A DNA stretch of 64,000 nt from Novosphingobium rosa NBRC 15208 (GCF_001598555.1 NZ_BCZE01000022.1:1-64000), one strand, 5' to 3'; counted from the stretch's first letter, positions 52,020 through 62,371 are shown. The notes: a model not told the origin generated them from the sequence alone. Program-made: numbers and translations.

Positions 52020-52948
52020 TGAAGACGCTGGTCTGGGTTGAGCATGAAAATTCGCTCGTCAAGGATGCGACCCGTTCGACGGTGACCGCCGCGGCGAAGC
52101 TCGGCGAGGTCGATCTGTTGGTGGCTGGCGAGGGGGTAGGAAGCGTGGCGGAGATGGCCGCCCTGATTGCCGGTGTCGGCAAGGTCCATATCGCTGAAAG
52201 TCCAGCCTACGGGCATGCGCTGGCAGAGAATGTTGCGCCCGTGATCGTTGAACTGATGGCAGGTTACGATGCCTTTCTCGCCCCAGCGACCACCACCGGA
52301 AAAAACATCTCGCCACGGGTGGCAGCATTGCTCGACGTCGCACAGATTTCCGAGATACTGTCCGTTGAGGGCGAACGGACCTTCACTCGCCCAATTTATG
52401 CCGGCAACGCCATCGCAACTGTTGAGTCGAGCGACGCCAAGCTGGTGATCACCGTTCGTGCAACGGCCTTCGAAAAGGCTGAGATCGGGAGCGCGGGCGC
52501 CGCGGTCGCCTCCTTTGCGGGGCCTGGTGATGTCGGGCTCTCGGTCTTTGTCGGGGCGGAGATCGCCAAGTCTGACCGCCCTGAGCTGACGAGTGCCAAG
52601 ATCATCGTTTCTGGCGGGCGGGCTCTCAAGGATGCGTCGACCTTCGCTGCCACGATCCTGCCGCTTGCCGACAAGCTCGGCGCTGCGGTCGGGGCATCGC
52701 GCGCCGCCGTCGACGCTGGATATGTGCCCAACGATTATCAGGTCGGCCAGACGGGTAAGATCGTGGCTCCCGACGTCTATATCGCGATCGGCATTTCCGG
52801 GGCGATTCAGCATCTGGCGGGCATGAAGGATTCCGGGATCATCGTTGCCATCAACAAGGATGAGGATGCCCCGATCTTCCAGGTCGCCAATTTCGGACTT
52901 GTCGCGGACCTTTTTACCGCCGTTCCGGAACTCACAGCCAAGCTTTGA
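52019..52948 (+). CDS. etfA: Electron transfer flavoprotein alpha subunit
   Basis: 309 residues. The C-terminal FAD-binding signature is clear: [40 protein letters not shown] and [16 protein letters not shown]. It forms the ETF dimer with EtfB and passes electrons to the quinone oxidoreductase encoded 27 bases downstream. Confidence 0.94.
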   Translation: MKTLVWVEHENSLVKDATRSTVTAAAKLGEVDLLVAGEGVGSVAEMAALIAGVGKVHIAESPAYGHALAENVAPVIVELMAGYDAFLAPATTTGKNISPRVAALLDVAQISEILSVEGERTFTRPIYAGNAIATVESSDAKLVITVRATAFEKAEIGSAGAAVASFAGPGDVGLSVFVGAEIAKSDRPELTSAKIIVSGGRALKDASTFAATILPLADKLGAAVGASRAAVDAGYVPNDYQVGQTGKIVAPDVYIAIGISGAIQHLAGMKDSGIIVAINKDEDAPIFQVANFGLVADLFTAVPELTAKL

Positions 52949-52975
52949 GCTGACCTCGTGCCGCGGAGAGCCTAA

Positions 52976-54634
52976 GTGCCCAGCATCATTGATCGCGACG
53001 AGATGGTTTATGACGTCGTCATCGTTGGAGGGGGGCCGGCCGGTCTTGCCGCCTCCATCCGGCTCAAGCAGCTCGATCCAGATATCTCGGTCTGCCTGCT
53101 GGAAAAGGGCTCGGAGATCGGGGCTCATATTCTCTCGGGTGCGGTCATCGACCCGAGGGCGCTCGACGAACTTCTCCCCGATTGGAGAGAAAGCGATTGC
53201 CCGCTTATCGCAGTGCCCGTCGCGGAGAATCTGCATTGGTATCTGACGGCGAAGGCCAGCTACACTCTGCCTCACGCACTCATGCCGCCGCTGATGTCGA
53301 ATGATGGCAATTTCACCTGCTCGCTGGGGAGCTTGTGCCGATGGCTCGCCGAAAAGGCAGAAGCTCTCGGCGTGGAGATTTTCGCGGGCTTTCCTGCTGC
53401 GGAGGTTCTTTACGATGCCGCTGGCGCTGTGATCGGTGTGCAGACCGGTGACATGGGGGTAGATCATAACGGGCTGCCAAAAGCGGATTTCCAACCCGGC
53501 ATGAACCTTAAGGCCGACTATACGCTATTTTGCGAAGGAGCGAGGGGGCACCTCACCAAGCGCGTGAAAGCGCGATTTGATCTGGAGGCCGAATGCCAGC
53601 CTCAGGTCTATGGACTGGGGATCAAGGAGCTCTGGGACATAGACCCTGCCAGGCACATGAAGGGACGCGTGATCCATACGCAGGGCTGGCCGCTTAATGA
53701 GAGTGGCACGTGGGGAGGGGGCTTCCTCTACCATCAGGCCAACAATCAGGTCGCGCTCGGCCTGGTAACAGCTCTCGATTACGCCAATCCCTACGTCTAT
53801 CCGTTCGAGGAATTCCAGCGCTGGAAGCAGCACCCGGCCATTCGCGCGGTGCTGGAGGGCGGCAGGCGGGTCGCTTACGGCGCCCGCGTGATCAACGAAG
53901 GCGGATGGCAGTCCGTGCCGCAGCTTTCCTTTCCTGGTGGCGTCCTCGCGGGCTGCTCGGCGGGCTTTGTCAACGTTCCCCGCATCAAGGGCACCCATAC
54001 CGCGATGAAGAGCGGAATGCTGGCCGCTGAGGCGGTGCTGCGGGCAATTCGCAGCGGTCGCAAGCAGGATCGGCTTGTCGAGTATGACCGCTCGGTGCGT
54101 TCGAGCTGGATTTCACTGGAACTCCAACTGGTGCAGAACGCGCAGCCCTTGGTTACCAAGTGGAACGACAAACTCGGCACCTGCCTTGCCGGCGCGGACA
54201 TGTGGCTGCGCACGTTGTTCGGCTTTGGATTGTCGCGTCCGATGCAACATCGGTCGGATGCCTCGCGCCTCGAGCGAGGAAAGAAACATCGACCGATCGC
54301 CTATCCCAGGCCGGACGGAGCGATCAGCTTCGACAGGCTGACCAGCGTCTCCTACTCCTTCACCAATCATGAGGAAGACCAGCCGGTTCACCTCCGATTG
54401 CGGGATTGCAAGGTTCCCATTGATCTCAATCTGGCAGTCTATGCCGGGCCTGAGGAGCGCTATTGTCCTGCCGGCGTCTACGAATTTGTCGGTCAGGGCG
54501 AGGGTGCTGTGGGGCTCCAGATCAACGCGCAAAACTGTCTCCACTGCAAGACCTGCGACATCAAGGATCCTTCGCAGAATATCGAATGGGTCTGCCCTGA
54601 GGGTGGGGGCGGACCGAATTATCCGAATATGTAG
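52976..54634 (+). CDS. Electron transfer flavoprotein-ubiquinone oxidoreductase
   Basis: 552 residues, starting at GTG 52976 (Met9 possible). FAD motif VVIVGGGPAGLAASIRLKQ, GAHILSGAVIDPRAL, GWPLNESGTWGGGFLYHQ, and a C-terminal 4Fe-4S site with cysteines in NCLHCKTCDIKD and WVCPEGGGGPNYPNM. It moves electrons from reduced ETF to the quinone pool at the inner membrane. With etfBA this gives a complete electron sink for acyl-CoA dehydrogenation. Confidence 0.94.
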   Translation: MPSIIDRDEMVYDVVIVGGGPAGLAASIRLKQLDPDISVCLLEKGSEIGAHILSGAVIDPRALDELLPDWRESDCPLIAVPVAENLHWYLTAKASYTLPHALMPPLMSNDGNFTCSLGSLCRWLAEKAEALGVEIFAGFPAAEVLYDAAGAVIGVQTGDMGVDHNGLPKADFQPGMNLKADYTLFCEGARGHLTKRVKARFDLEAECQPQVYGLGIKELWDIDPARHMKGRVIHTQGWPLNESGTWGGGFLYHQANNQVALGLVTALDYANPYVYPFEEFQRWKQHPAIRAVLEGGRRVAYGARVINEGGWQSVPQLSFPGGVLAGCSAGFVNVPRIKGTHTAMKSGMLAAEAVLRAIRSGRKQDRLVEYDRSVRSSWISLELQLVQNAQPLVTKWNDKLGTCLAGADMWLRTLFGFGLSRPMQHRSDASRLERGKKHRPIAYPRPDGAISFDRLTSVSYSFTNHEEDQPVHLRLRDCKVPIDLNLAVYAGPEERYCPAGVYEFVGQGEGAVGLQINAQNCLHCKTCDIKDPSQNIEWVCPEGGGGPNYPNM

Positions 54635-54898
54635 GGTTGCTGAGGTCTGTAAGGTCGCCTGCGGGCGATAGCTAGTGGATTTACGATCTCAACCGGCGAC
54701 AGCCGGATGTGAATGCAATCAATTGAAAATAATGATGTTGTGCATCCTTTCATGTGACTCAAACTCAATCAAATCGAATTTTTCGCTAGGCTCGATTTCG
54801 CCAGAGTGGCGCTAAGAAGGTCTGGTTCTGACAAGAAAATGGTCCGCACGCATGATCAAGGCGTGCCGGAACCATATGCAATATAATGGGAGGGAATC

Positions 54899-57358
54899 AT
54901 GAAGCTGAAGGCGTCAATCTATTCATCGGTCGCATTGGTGGGAATTGCTTTCTCGGGCGCGGCGCAGGCCCAGCAGGCCCCTGATGGCAACGCCGGTGCT
55001 CCGGCTGTGCATCAGCCCGTCAATGAGCAGGAAATCATCGTGACGGCCCGCAAGCGTAGCGAGCGTCTCCAGGACGTTCCCGCGGCGATCACCGCGGTGA
55101 GCTCGGAGCAGATCGCACGCTACAGCTCGAACAGCATCAATCAGATTTCCACGCAGGTCCCCCAGCTGCAGGTCGGACAGGTGAGCGGACCCGGCGGTGG
55201 GTCGATCAATCTGCGCGGTATCGGCTCGCCCGGCACCTCTCCCAGCGTTGACCAGGCCGTGTCGATCAACATCGATGGCATCCAGGTCAGCCAGGGCAAT
55301 GCAATTTCGATGGGCATCTACGACCTTGATCGCGTCGAAGTGCTCAAGGGGCCGCAGGCGCTTTTCTACGGCAAGAACAGCCTGGGCGGCATCATTTCGC
55401 TGGTATCGGCTGATCCGGGGCGGAAGCTGGAATGGAAGCTCCGTGGGAGCTATGACTTCGAGGCCCATCGCCAGCAATACGAGGGCATGGTCTCGGTTCC
55501 CATCAACCAGAACCTGGGGGTGCGCATCGACGGCGCTTTCGGCGCCCAGGACGGCTACTTCTACAACACTCTGGCCAATGTCCCGGGCAATGTCGGAACC
55601 CAGACGTCGCGCGGCCCGAACGGCACGGATTACTTCTTCCGCGGCACGCTCAAATATCAGAGCGATGACAATCGCTTCGGTGCCAAGCTGAAAGTGGCCG
55701 TGGCGAACAAGAATCTCGACACGTCCTTGGCGTCCAACAGCCAGGTGTACTACTGCCCGCTGGGCGTGCCGCAGCTTCAGTTGTACGCCGGCAACACGTC
55801 CGGGGTGAACGATTGTTCGCTCAATCGAAACGCCCCGGCTCCGCGCATCTCCGCTGCCGTGGCCGCGAGTGACCCGTACTATTTCCGCAACGGCGACCCC
55901 TTCTTTGAGCAGCGCCAGTTCCTCTCGTCGCTGCAGCTCGACTTCAAGCCGGCCGACAAAGTGTCCCTGACCTCGGTCACGGGATACTACCATTACAAGG
56001 AGCGCTGGGACTGGAACGTGTCGGAAGGAGAGGTCGAAAGCCTTGATACCGCCGCGCGCGTCGAAGACGAACAGATTACCCAGGAAGTCCGCGCGACCAC
56101 CTCTTTCGAATTTCCGTTCAACGTCGTGACTGGCGCTTACTACCAGAATTCCAAGAAGCACTTCGACGCTCCTTTGGTCGAAACAGGGTTTCTCACCGGC
56201 AACACCGGGCCGTTGGTCCTGACTGACGACCGCTTCCGCCAGTCAACCACAGCCTACTCCTTCTTCGCCCAGGGCGTTCTTACGCTTTCGCGGCAGCTGG
56301 AAATGACCGGCGGCGGTCGCCTCTCCTATGAGGACAAGTCGCTCCAGGCCCTGCGCTATCCGAGCCTCCTGTCGGGCTTCTCGCCGACGCCGGTTGCGAT
56401 TGCTCTCAATCCGTCCAAGGTGCATTTCCAGAATTTCTCGCCTGAAGCGACGATCCGTTATCGACCGAACCGCGACATCACGATCTACGGCGCCTACCGC
56501 CAAGGCTTCACCTCGGGCGGTTTCAACACCGCGCCGGCTACGGCCGGCGGCGACCTGACCTATCGACAGGCGACGGCTGAAGGCTTCGAAGCTGGTATCA
56601 AGGGTTCGCTCTTTGACCATCAGCTGACCTTCGATACCTCGATCTACACATATAAATACAACGATTTGCAGCTCAACGCCTTCGATCCCGTTTCGGTCTC
56701 GGTGACGGTTCGCAATGCCGCCAGCGCTCGCACCAAGGGCGCGGAAATGGCCCTTGCGTTTTCACCGCATGGTGTTCCCGGGCTGACTCTGAAAGCCAAC
56801 GTGGCCTATAACCACGCGCGCTATCTGAGCTATCTGGATGCCGCCTGCTACGCGGGACAGTCGATTGCACAGGGCTGCAACCGCAACCTGGTGGCGAGGA
56901 CCAACCCGCTGACAGGTGCGTCGCTTGGATCGAGCTACTCCTCGCAAGACCTCTCGGGGGCGCCGCTGGAGCGCGCACCGGATTGGACGATGAGCCATGG
57001 CTTCTCCTATGAGACGAGTCTGGGACGGACCAAGAAACTGATGTTCGGCGGGGATGCGAGCTACACCAGCAGCTTCATGCCGGATTCGACCCACAACCCG
57101 CATGCCTGGCAGACGGCGGTATGGCGCCTGAATGCATTCGCGACCGTTTCGTCTCAGAACGATGGGTGGCAGCTGTCGCTCATCGGGCGCAATCTGGCGA
57201 ACAAGCTGCGCATGCAGACCTCCTACGAATATCCGCTGACCGGTGCCTCCTATCCTGGCTACGCAACGCCGGGCCTCGGCGCTGATTTGGCGGGGGCACC
57301 GACTGAGCCCCGCTCCATCACGCTCCAGCTGACTGTGAAGAGCACCATTATGCAGTAA
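54899..57358 (+). CDS. TonB-dependent receptor (catabolic substrate uptake candidate)
   Basis: An 819-residue outer-membrane receptor. Signal peptide ending near GAAQA-QQ, TonB box EIIVTARKR, plug (SINLRGIGSPGTSPSVDQAV, RVEVLKGPQALFYGKNSLGG), and a barrel ending in ITLQLTVKSTIMQ. There is no STN domain, so it does not signal through FecR. It is the sphingomonad type often placed beside aromatic or plant-compound catabolic genes, where it imports large or poorly soluble substrates. An A/T-rich promoter region of about 260 bases precedes it. Confidence 0.92.
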   Translation: MKLKASIYSSVALVGIAFSGAAQAQQAPDGNAGAPAVHQPVNEQEIIVTARKRSERLQDVPAAITAVSSEQIARYSSNSINQISTQVPQLQVGQVSGPGGGSINLRGIGSPGTSPSVDQAVSINIDGIQVSQGNAISMGIYDLDRVEVLKGPQALFYGKNSLGGIISLVSADPGRKLEWKLRGSYDFEAHRQQYEGMVSVPINQNLGVRIDGAFGAQDGYFYNTLANVPGNVGTQTSRGPNGTDYFFRGTLKYQSDDNRFGAKLKVAVANKNLDTSLASNSQVYYCPLGVPQLQLYAGNTSGVNDCSLNRNAPAPRISAAVAASDPYYFRNGDPFFEQRQFLSSLQLDFKPADKVSLTSVTGYYHYKERWDWNVSEGEVESLDTAARVEDEQITQEVRATTSFEFPFNVVTGAYYQNSKKHFDAPLVETGFLTGNTGPLVLTDDRFRQSTTAYSFFAQGVLTLSRQLEMTGGGRLSYEDKSLQALRYPSLLSGFSPTPVAIALNPSKVHFQNFSPEATIRYRPNRDITIYGAYRQGFTSGGFNTAPATAGGDLTYRQATAEGFEAGIKGSLFDHQLTFDTSIYTYKYNDLQLNAFDPVSVSVTVRNAASARTKGAEMALAFSPHGVPGLTLKANVAYNHARYLSYLDAACYAGQSIAQGCNRNLVARTNPLTGASLGSSYSSQDLSGAPLERAPDWTMSHGFSYETSLGRTKKLMFGGDASYTSSFMPDSTHNPHAWQTAVWRLNAFATVSSQNDGWQLSLIGRNLANKLRMQTSYEYPLTGASYPGYATPGLGADLAGAPTEPRSITLQLTVKSTIMQ

Positions 57359-57794
57359 GCGGGAGTGATCTTCCCTCTCATCTGCTCGCCGGGGGGCGTC
57401 GTGCGGATGGGAGGGAAGTGAACCGCAGCAGGCGATAGGTCGGAAGCGTTCGGTGGACCGGTGCGGGGAAACGAGAGGCGCGAAGATTTCTAATCTGTCC
57501 GATCTGAAGGCCGGACTGCAAGGGCCGGGGCGGATCACTCGTATCGCGGTCATTCGCGCTGGTCGTGGTTGATACCGCTATGTTGCCGGGTTGCATGAGG
57601 GTGGGGCACAGCTGGAGGCCAACACATCGAGCGCCAGAGGATTTGCACGCCACCAGCCGCTGCCCGGTTGAACGGCGGCCAGCGCTTTCGCTCTTCGACG
57701 TCGAATCTTGCCTGAGAAGCTGTCGGCAGCCCTTGACGGGGATCGTGGCGCTTGCCGGGATCGCTTGAAGGGGCTCTTCAAAGGAGCAAAACAC
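57359..57794. other. Intergenic region after the TonB receptor
   Basis: 436 bases with no convincing gene. The first 60 bases hold a large hairpin (57370-57418). The rest should contain the promoter of the dehydrogenase pair at 57795 and 58678; no box stands out. Confidence 0.4.
57370..57418 (+). terminator. Hairpin after the TonB receptor
   Basis: CTTCCCTCTCATC pairs with GATGGGAGGGAAG (13 bp, one wobble pair) 11 bases after the receptor stop. The 23-nt loop is GC-rich and there is no T run. Confidence 0.5.
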
Positions 57795-58646
57795 GTGAAA
57801 GACCTGAGAGACAAGGTTGCGGTGGTCACCGGTGCCTCTTCCGGGATCGGTCTTGGCATCGCGAAACGCCTTGCGTTGCGCGGCTGCAGGGTCGTGGCCG
57901 TCGGACGCAATCCGCAATCGCTTGCTGAGGCAGCCAGAGCAACCGGTGGGCTGGCCATGTCCGCGGATGTCACCAAACCCGGGGCCATGAAGGCTGTGGC
58001 CGAGGAAACTCTGGCTGAATTCGGACGTGTCGACATTCTCGTCAACAACGCAGGAGCGGGGCCGGTGGCCTGCCTTGCCGACATGCAGAAAAGCGATTGG
58101 GAGTGGCTGGTCGATCTCAATCTCTGGAGCGTCATCCAGGGCATTGAGGCCTTTCTGCCCATTTTTCAAGCCAACGCTCAGGGCGGTCACATCGTCAATA
58201 CCTCGTCAGTGGCAGGCATGTTCAGCGCGCCCACGATCGGAGCCTATGCTGCTACGAAATATGCTGTCGTAGCAATTTCGGAGACTTTGCGGGCGGAAAT
58301 GGAGGTCGCCGGCGGGAAGGTGGGTGTCAGCGTCTTTCTGCCTGGACCGGTCAGGTCGAACATTCATCTCGGTTCCCGCAATCGCCCGACCGGGCAGGGG
58401 GGCGGCGCATTACGGGATATTCGACCCGAAGATGCTGCAGGTTTCGAGGGAGTGGTCATTCCCTGGATGGAAGCCGACGATGCCGGCGAGATTCTTGTCG
58501 AAGGGATCCTCGGCAACCGCCTCTACATCTGGACCCATCCTGAGGGCACAGCCCCTGTCTCCGACCGCATAAGGGCTATTGAACAGTCCATTGCCGAGAG
58601 TGCGGTCGCCATTGCCCATCTCCGCGAGATCGCTGCGGTCCGGTGA
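57795..58646 (+). CDS. Short-chain dehydrogenase/reductase
   Basis: 283 residues starting at GTG 57795 with AAGGAG seven bases upstream. VVTGASSGIGLGIAKRLALRG, NNAGAGPVACLADM, VNTSSVAGMFSAPTIGAYAATK, and FLPGPVRSNIH. The Arg of VGRNPQ after strand 2 suggests NADP. It shares its layout and C-terminal segment (LVEGILGNRLYIWTHPEG) with the next gene, so the pair probably arose by duplication. Substrate unknown. Confidence 0.88.
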   Translation: MKDLRDKVAVVTGASSGIGLGIAKRLALRGCRVVAVGRNPQSLAEAARATGGLAMSADVTKPGAMKAVAEETLAEFGRVDILVNNAGAGPVACLADMQKSDWEWLVDLNLWSVIQGIEAFLPIFQANAQGGHIVNTSSVAGMFSAPTIGAYAATKYAVVAISETLRAEMEVAGGKVGVSVFLPGPVRSNIHLGSRNRPTGQGGGALRDIRPEDAAGFEGVVIPWMEADDAGEILVEGILGNRLYIWTHPEGTAPVSDRIRAIEQSIAESAVAIAHLREIAAVR

Positions 58647-58677
58647 AGCTCAGGTGAGCAATCATGAAAGGTCGAGC

Positions 58678-59535
58678 ATGAATGACACCCTGAACATGGA
58701 AACATTGCGCGGTAGGGTGGCGGTCGTCACCGGAGCGGCTACGGGCATGGGGCGGGGGATCGCCGAGGTTCTCCGAGATGCCGGCATGCGGGTTGTGATT
58801 GCTGATATTGAGGAGGAAAGGCTCAGGGCAACAGCAGCGGAGATCGGTGTAGATCACTACCGACTGGATGTGTCGATTGGCGCGGAGGTCGAACGCTTCG
58901 CTGCAAACGTCTTCGATAAATACGGCTCGATCGATGTCCTCTGCAACAATGCCGGGGTCGGCCCGATCGGTTCGATTGGCGGCTTGAGCCTTGAAGACTG
59001 GAAATGGGTTTTGGACGTCAACCTTTGGGGCGTCATCCATGGTGTTCATGCATTCCTGCCCTTTATGAAACGCAGCGGCCGCGCCTCGAGCATCGTGAAC
59101 ACAGCTTCGATGTCAGGCCTTCTGCCCGGGCCGCAATTTGGCCCCTACACAGTGTCGAAATACGGAGTTGTCGGGATCACAGAGGTGCTCGCGCTCGAAC
59201 TTGCCATGGAGCGAAGCCCGATCAGGGCTAGTGTGCTGCTGCCTGGCCCTACGCAGACAGCGATCGCCACGAGCCTGCGCAATCGGCCTGATGAACGCCA
59301 GAGCGGTTTGGCAAACCTCGATCTGGCAGAAAGCGATATTTTTCCGGGCGGAATTCCTTGGAAAACGCCTCGCCAGATAGGCGAGGTCGTGCTCAACGGT
59401 GTATTGACGGGGGAACTTTATCTCTTCACCCATCCTCAGCTCTCGCAGCCGATTTTTGATCGCTTCGACGCAATTCGCGAGGCAAACGATCGCGCCACTG
59501 CATTTCTGGCGTCGCTCGTAAAGCATGGAAATTAA
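58678..59535 (+). CDS. Short-chain dehydrogenase/reductase (paralog of previous)
   Basis: 285 residues from ATG 58678 (AAAGG seven bases upstream). VVTGAATGMGRGIAEVLRDAG, NNAGVGPIGSIGGL, VNTASMSGLLPGPQFGPYTVSK, LLPGPTQTAIA, and a tail with VLNGVLTGELYLFTHPQL like its neighbour's. Here the residue after strand 2 is Asp (ADIEEE), pointing to NAD rather than NADP. The two paralogs may therefore run opposite redox steps. Confidence 0.88.
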   Translation: MNDTLNMETLRGRVAVVTGAATGMGRGIAEVLRDAGMRVVIADIEEERLRATAAEIGVDHYRLDVSIGAEVERFAANVFDKYGSIDVLCNNAGVGPIGSIGGLSLEDWKWVLDVNLWGVIHGVHAFLPFMKRSGRASSIVNTASMSGLLPGPQFGPYTVSKYGVVGITEVLALELAMERSPIRASVLLPGPTQTAIATSLRNRPDERQSGLANLDLAESDIFPGGIPWKTPRQIGEVVLNGVLTGELYLFTHPQLSQPIFDRFDAIREANDRATAFLASLVKHGN

Positions 59536-59809
59536 TCCGCTGCCTTCCGTTTGGCGGGTTGATCGATTTGGTGGTCTGGGCGTGCATGCAGAGCGGCAGG
59601 TATGAAGGCGAGCCAGGATATGGCAGCCGCTGGTTACCCGCCGCCAGAACCCATGGGTATCCTGCTCATCGGGCGCCTCTTTCCCGCCCGACGAGGAGGA
59701 TACTTTCAATGCTCTTCGCTCACCTCGGCCAGAGCGACAACGATCGAAGATCCCAATCACCCATTGCCCTGCTGGTAGGTCGTAAAAGAAGTGAACGATT
59801 ATGTGGGTT

Positions 59810-61660
59810 CTAGGGCGATACTTGGCTCTGTGTTTTAAGGAGATCCGCCGGGATGTGGATCGAGTTGAAGCTGTCAGGTGGCAGAGTAGGCGTTACTTGA
59901 AGCTCGCCGATCGCCAGGCCGACGGTAAGTGGTTCGGACATCTCGTTGTTGAGAATCAAAACCAGGCTTCCATCACGATTGCGAAACGCCATTTGATTTT
60001 CGTAGCCGACGAAGCTCGAAGTTGGAATGTAGTGCGCCCCAGGCTTCACAAACGAGGAAAGGTGGCGCAGTAGACAGAAGTCAGGGCTCAGCCTGAACGA
60101 TCCTCTGGCTTTGTCTACGTGCCTGACTCGAAAGATCACCAAACATAGCAATACCTTGCAGTTCTGCGGGTGAGCATGCGGATGGAAGCGATCGTTGCCC
60201 ATGCGGTGGAGGAGGCAATGGTGGTTTCCCAATCCTTGGCGAGACGGCGGCATCGACCGAGCCATGCGAAGGTGCGCTCGACTACCCAGCGGCGCGGCAG
60301 AACCTGAAAACCCTTGGCCTTGTCGGACCGCCTGATGATCTCGATCGTCCACTGCCCCGATCCGGCGATGGCATCGCGCAGCTTGTCGCCTGCATAGCCG
60401 CCGTCGGCGAAAATATGGCGCAGCCAGGGGAAGCGCCGCCGCACGGCTTTGAGGACATCGACGGCGCCGTCGCGGTCCTGAACATCGGCGGTGTGCACGA
60501 GGATGAAGATGAGGAAACCGCAGGTGTCGGTCAGGATGTGACGCTTGCGGCCCTTGATCTTCTTGCCCGCGTCATAGCCGCAAGGGCCGCCACTTTCCGT
60601 GGTTTTTACAGACTGGCTGTCGATCACACCGGCGCTTGGGGAAGCCTCGTGCCCTTCGATCTCGCGCAGGTTCATGACTAGCACCGTGTTCATCGCCTCG
60701 AGCAAGCCTGCGTTGCGCCAGGCGTAGAAGTAGCGTTGGACCGTAGAAACCGGCGGGAAGCATTTGGGCAGAAGCCGCCACGCGCAACCGCTCGCCGCAA
60801 TGTAGAGCAAGGCGTTCAGGACTTCGCGCATGTTTGTTGTCCGGCGTCGACCTCCCCGCTTGGCCGCAGGGATGAACGGCGCTGCCAAAGCCCACTCCCG
60901 GTCGGTCATATCGCTGGAGTAACGCAATCCTTTTCGGCTATGCTCCTGCCGGGCAATACCAGTCCATGCCATCGTTCACTCCATCTCTCGCAGGACGGCG
61001 TGAATCACAACATGCTGGTATTGCTCAACAACTTTCGGGGCGGGCTCTACGACAATCAAGGAATTTTGCGGCCATCCCCAGCCTGAGCTTCCACCATCGG
61101 TCAGAGCCAGGTTCCAGTAGTCCCAGACCCGGGCACCAGCGGCAAAATAGCGCATCATAGTTGTCCAGCCATAGCGAGCATAGTGCCAGTCATTGGTCCC
61201 CACACCACATTCTTGCTCGCTTCCCCAGATTGGTAGTTCCGGCCAGCGTCGCTTAATGTCCTCCAGGGCTCCCTTTCCTGCCCATTGCACACCAACGCCT
61301 TTGATCCAGCGCGCCGCGTTCGGTGAAGCCATTGTGGGCTCAAGAAGGTGAGCATCCCCACGTTCGAGTGTGCCAAACAGCACATCAACGCCGCGCTTGC
61401 TCATTTCCGCTCCAAGATAGGGAATGAAGCGCGCCAGACCTTCAGCTGACCAGCAGCAACTGGGAAAGGGCTGAGCCGAATTGAATTCATTTTGAGGCAT
61501 AACCGTGCCGATTTTGATTCCTTCGCCGGCATATGCATCAACGTATCGGCCAAAATATCGAGCATATGCAGAGAAATAGCGGTGTGAAGAAATTGATAGA
61601 TTTTTTTTGGGATTTTTTGGAACACATGGCGCTTGTCTAGTGTCCAGAGTTGACCCTATT
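59810..61660 (-). pseudogene. GH30-family glycosidase remnant split by an IS element
   Basis: Two blocks on the reverse strand match one GH30 glycosidase. The first, about 61660-61003, reads SSHRYFSAYARYFGRYVDAY, KIGTVMPQNEFNSAQPF (acid/base Glu region), LPIWGSEQECGVGTNDWH (nucleophile Glu region) and VWDYWNLALTDGG. The second, about 60085-59810, continues with LSSFVKPGAHYIP, NQMAFRNRDGSLVLILNNE and TPTLPPDSFNSIHIPADLL. The transposase gene at 60136-60972 lies between them. The N-terminal third is also missing: a stop and 100 noncoding bases precede the first block. Non-functional. Confidence 0.82.
60136..60972 (-). mobile_element. IS5-family transposase (IS element inserted in the GH30 gene)
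   Basis: A 278-residue DDE transposase. N-terminal DUF4096-like part (LRYSSDMTDREWALAAPFIP, SGCAWRLLP), catalytic residues D118 in GVIDSQSVKT, D190 in HIFADGGYAGDKL and E232 in RRWVVERTFAWLGR. The frame is intact, so it may be active. The element must lie between about 60085 and 61005, where GH30 coding sequence stops and resumes. I could not define its terminal inverted repeats or target duplication by eye. Confidence 0.88.
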
Positions 61661-61765
61661 AGGTATGGGTTTCTCGCTCTCAGTCCGCTTCTTGGTCAAG
61701 CGCAGGCCTTTGGTCAGAACGAGCGATCTCGGGTGCATCTAATCGGTAGGGGCCAATTGTCCGTA

Positions 61766-62371
61766 TCATGGTATTTCGGCGACCAGCTGCTCCAGCCATT
61801 CCTCATCGACCGGGCCCAACATCACAAGCACCCGAAAGTAGACTGCACCGGCCAGTTGCGCGAAGCGCATTTCGAAATCGAGGGCATCGCTAATTTCCCC
61901 TCGCTTCACCGCACGCGTGAAAATTGGCAGGACCTCATCCCAACGGCTTGCCCAATGACCATTGAGGGCAGTGGATTTTGATAATTCCCCAGACTGCGAC
62001 ACGCTCGCCATCAATGAGGCTCTGCCGAGGGGGCTGGTGATAAACCGGGCAATGGTGTCGAGGATTTCTCGCAGATCGCCGCAGAGAGAACCGGTATCCG
62101 GAATGGGTATCTGGTCGGCTGCAGTGGCCCGGATCGCAGAAGCGACCAGCGTCGCCGGATCAGACCACCGACGATACAAGGTGGCGCGACCAACCGATGC
62201 CCGTTCAGCGACGGTTTGAAAGGTAACCGCGGCGAACCCTCCTTCTACCAACAGTTGGGAAGTCGCCTCGAAAACCCTGCGTTGGACCTCGGCCGTGCGT
62301 CCGCCGGGACGGAATGGGGATTGGGATTTGGTCATAATGTCGATTGCCGCATCATTTCCTTCGCGTCTCAC
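61766..62371 (-). CDS. TetR-family transcriptional regulator
   Basis: 201 residues starting at GTG 62371, which overlaps the membrane gene stop (GTGA); ATG 62335 is an alternative. N-terminal helix-turn-helix: RRVFEATSQLLVEGGFAAVTF, QTVAERASVGRATLYRRWSD. The C-terminal ligand domain ends RFAQLAGAVYFRVLVMLG, as in TetR_C_16-like members. Coupled to the membrane protein gene, which it may control. Confidence 0.87.
   Translation of the reverse strand: MRREGNDAAIDIMTKSQSPFRPGGRTAEVQRRVFEATSQLLVEGGFAAVTFQTVAERASVGRATLYRRWSDPATLVASAIRATAADQIPIPDTGSLCGDLREILDTIARFITSPLGRASLMASVSQSGELSKSTALNGHWASRWDEVLPIFTRAVKRGEISDALDFEMRFAQLAGAVYFRVLVMLGPVDEEWLEQLVAEIP

Noticed and set aside
59709-59813. A 34-codon forward frame with a GAGGAGGA ribosome-like site
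   Set aside because: Runs up to the GH30 remnant end, shows no recognisable protein features, and lies in decayed DNA; too weak to call.
59975-61020. Terminal inverted repeats of the IS5-family element
   Set aside because: No convincing matching ends could be found by eye, so element borders are given only approximately.
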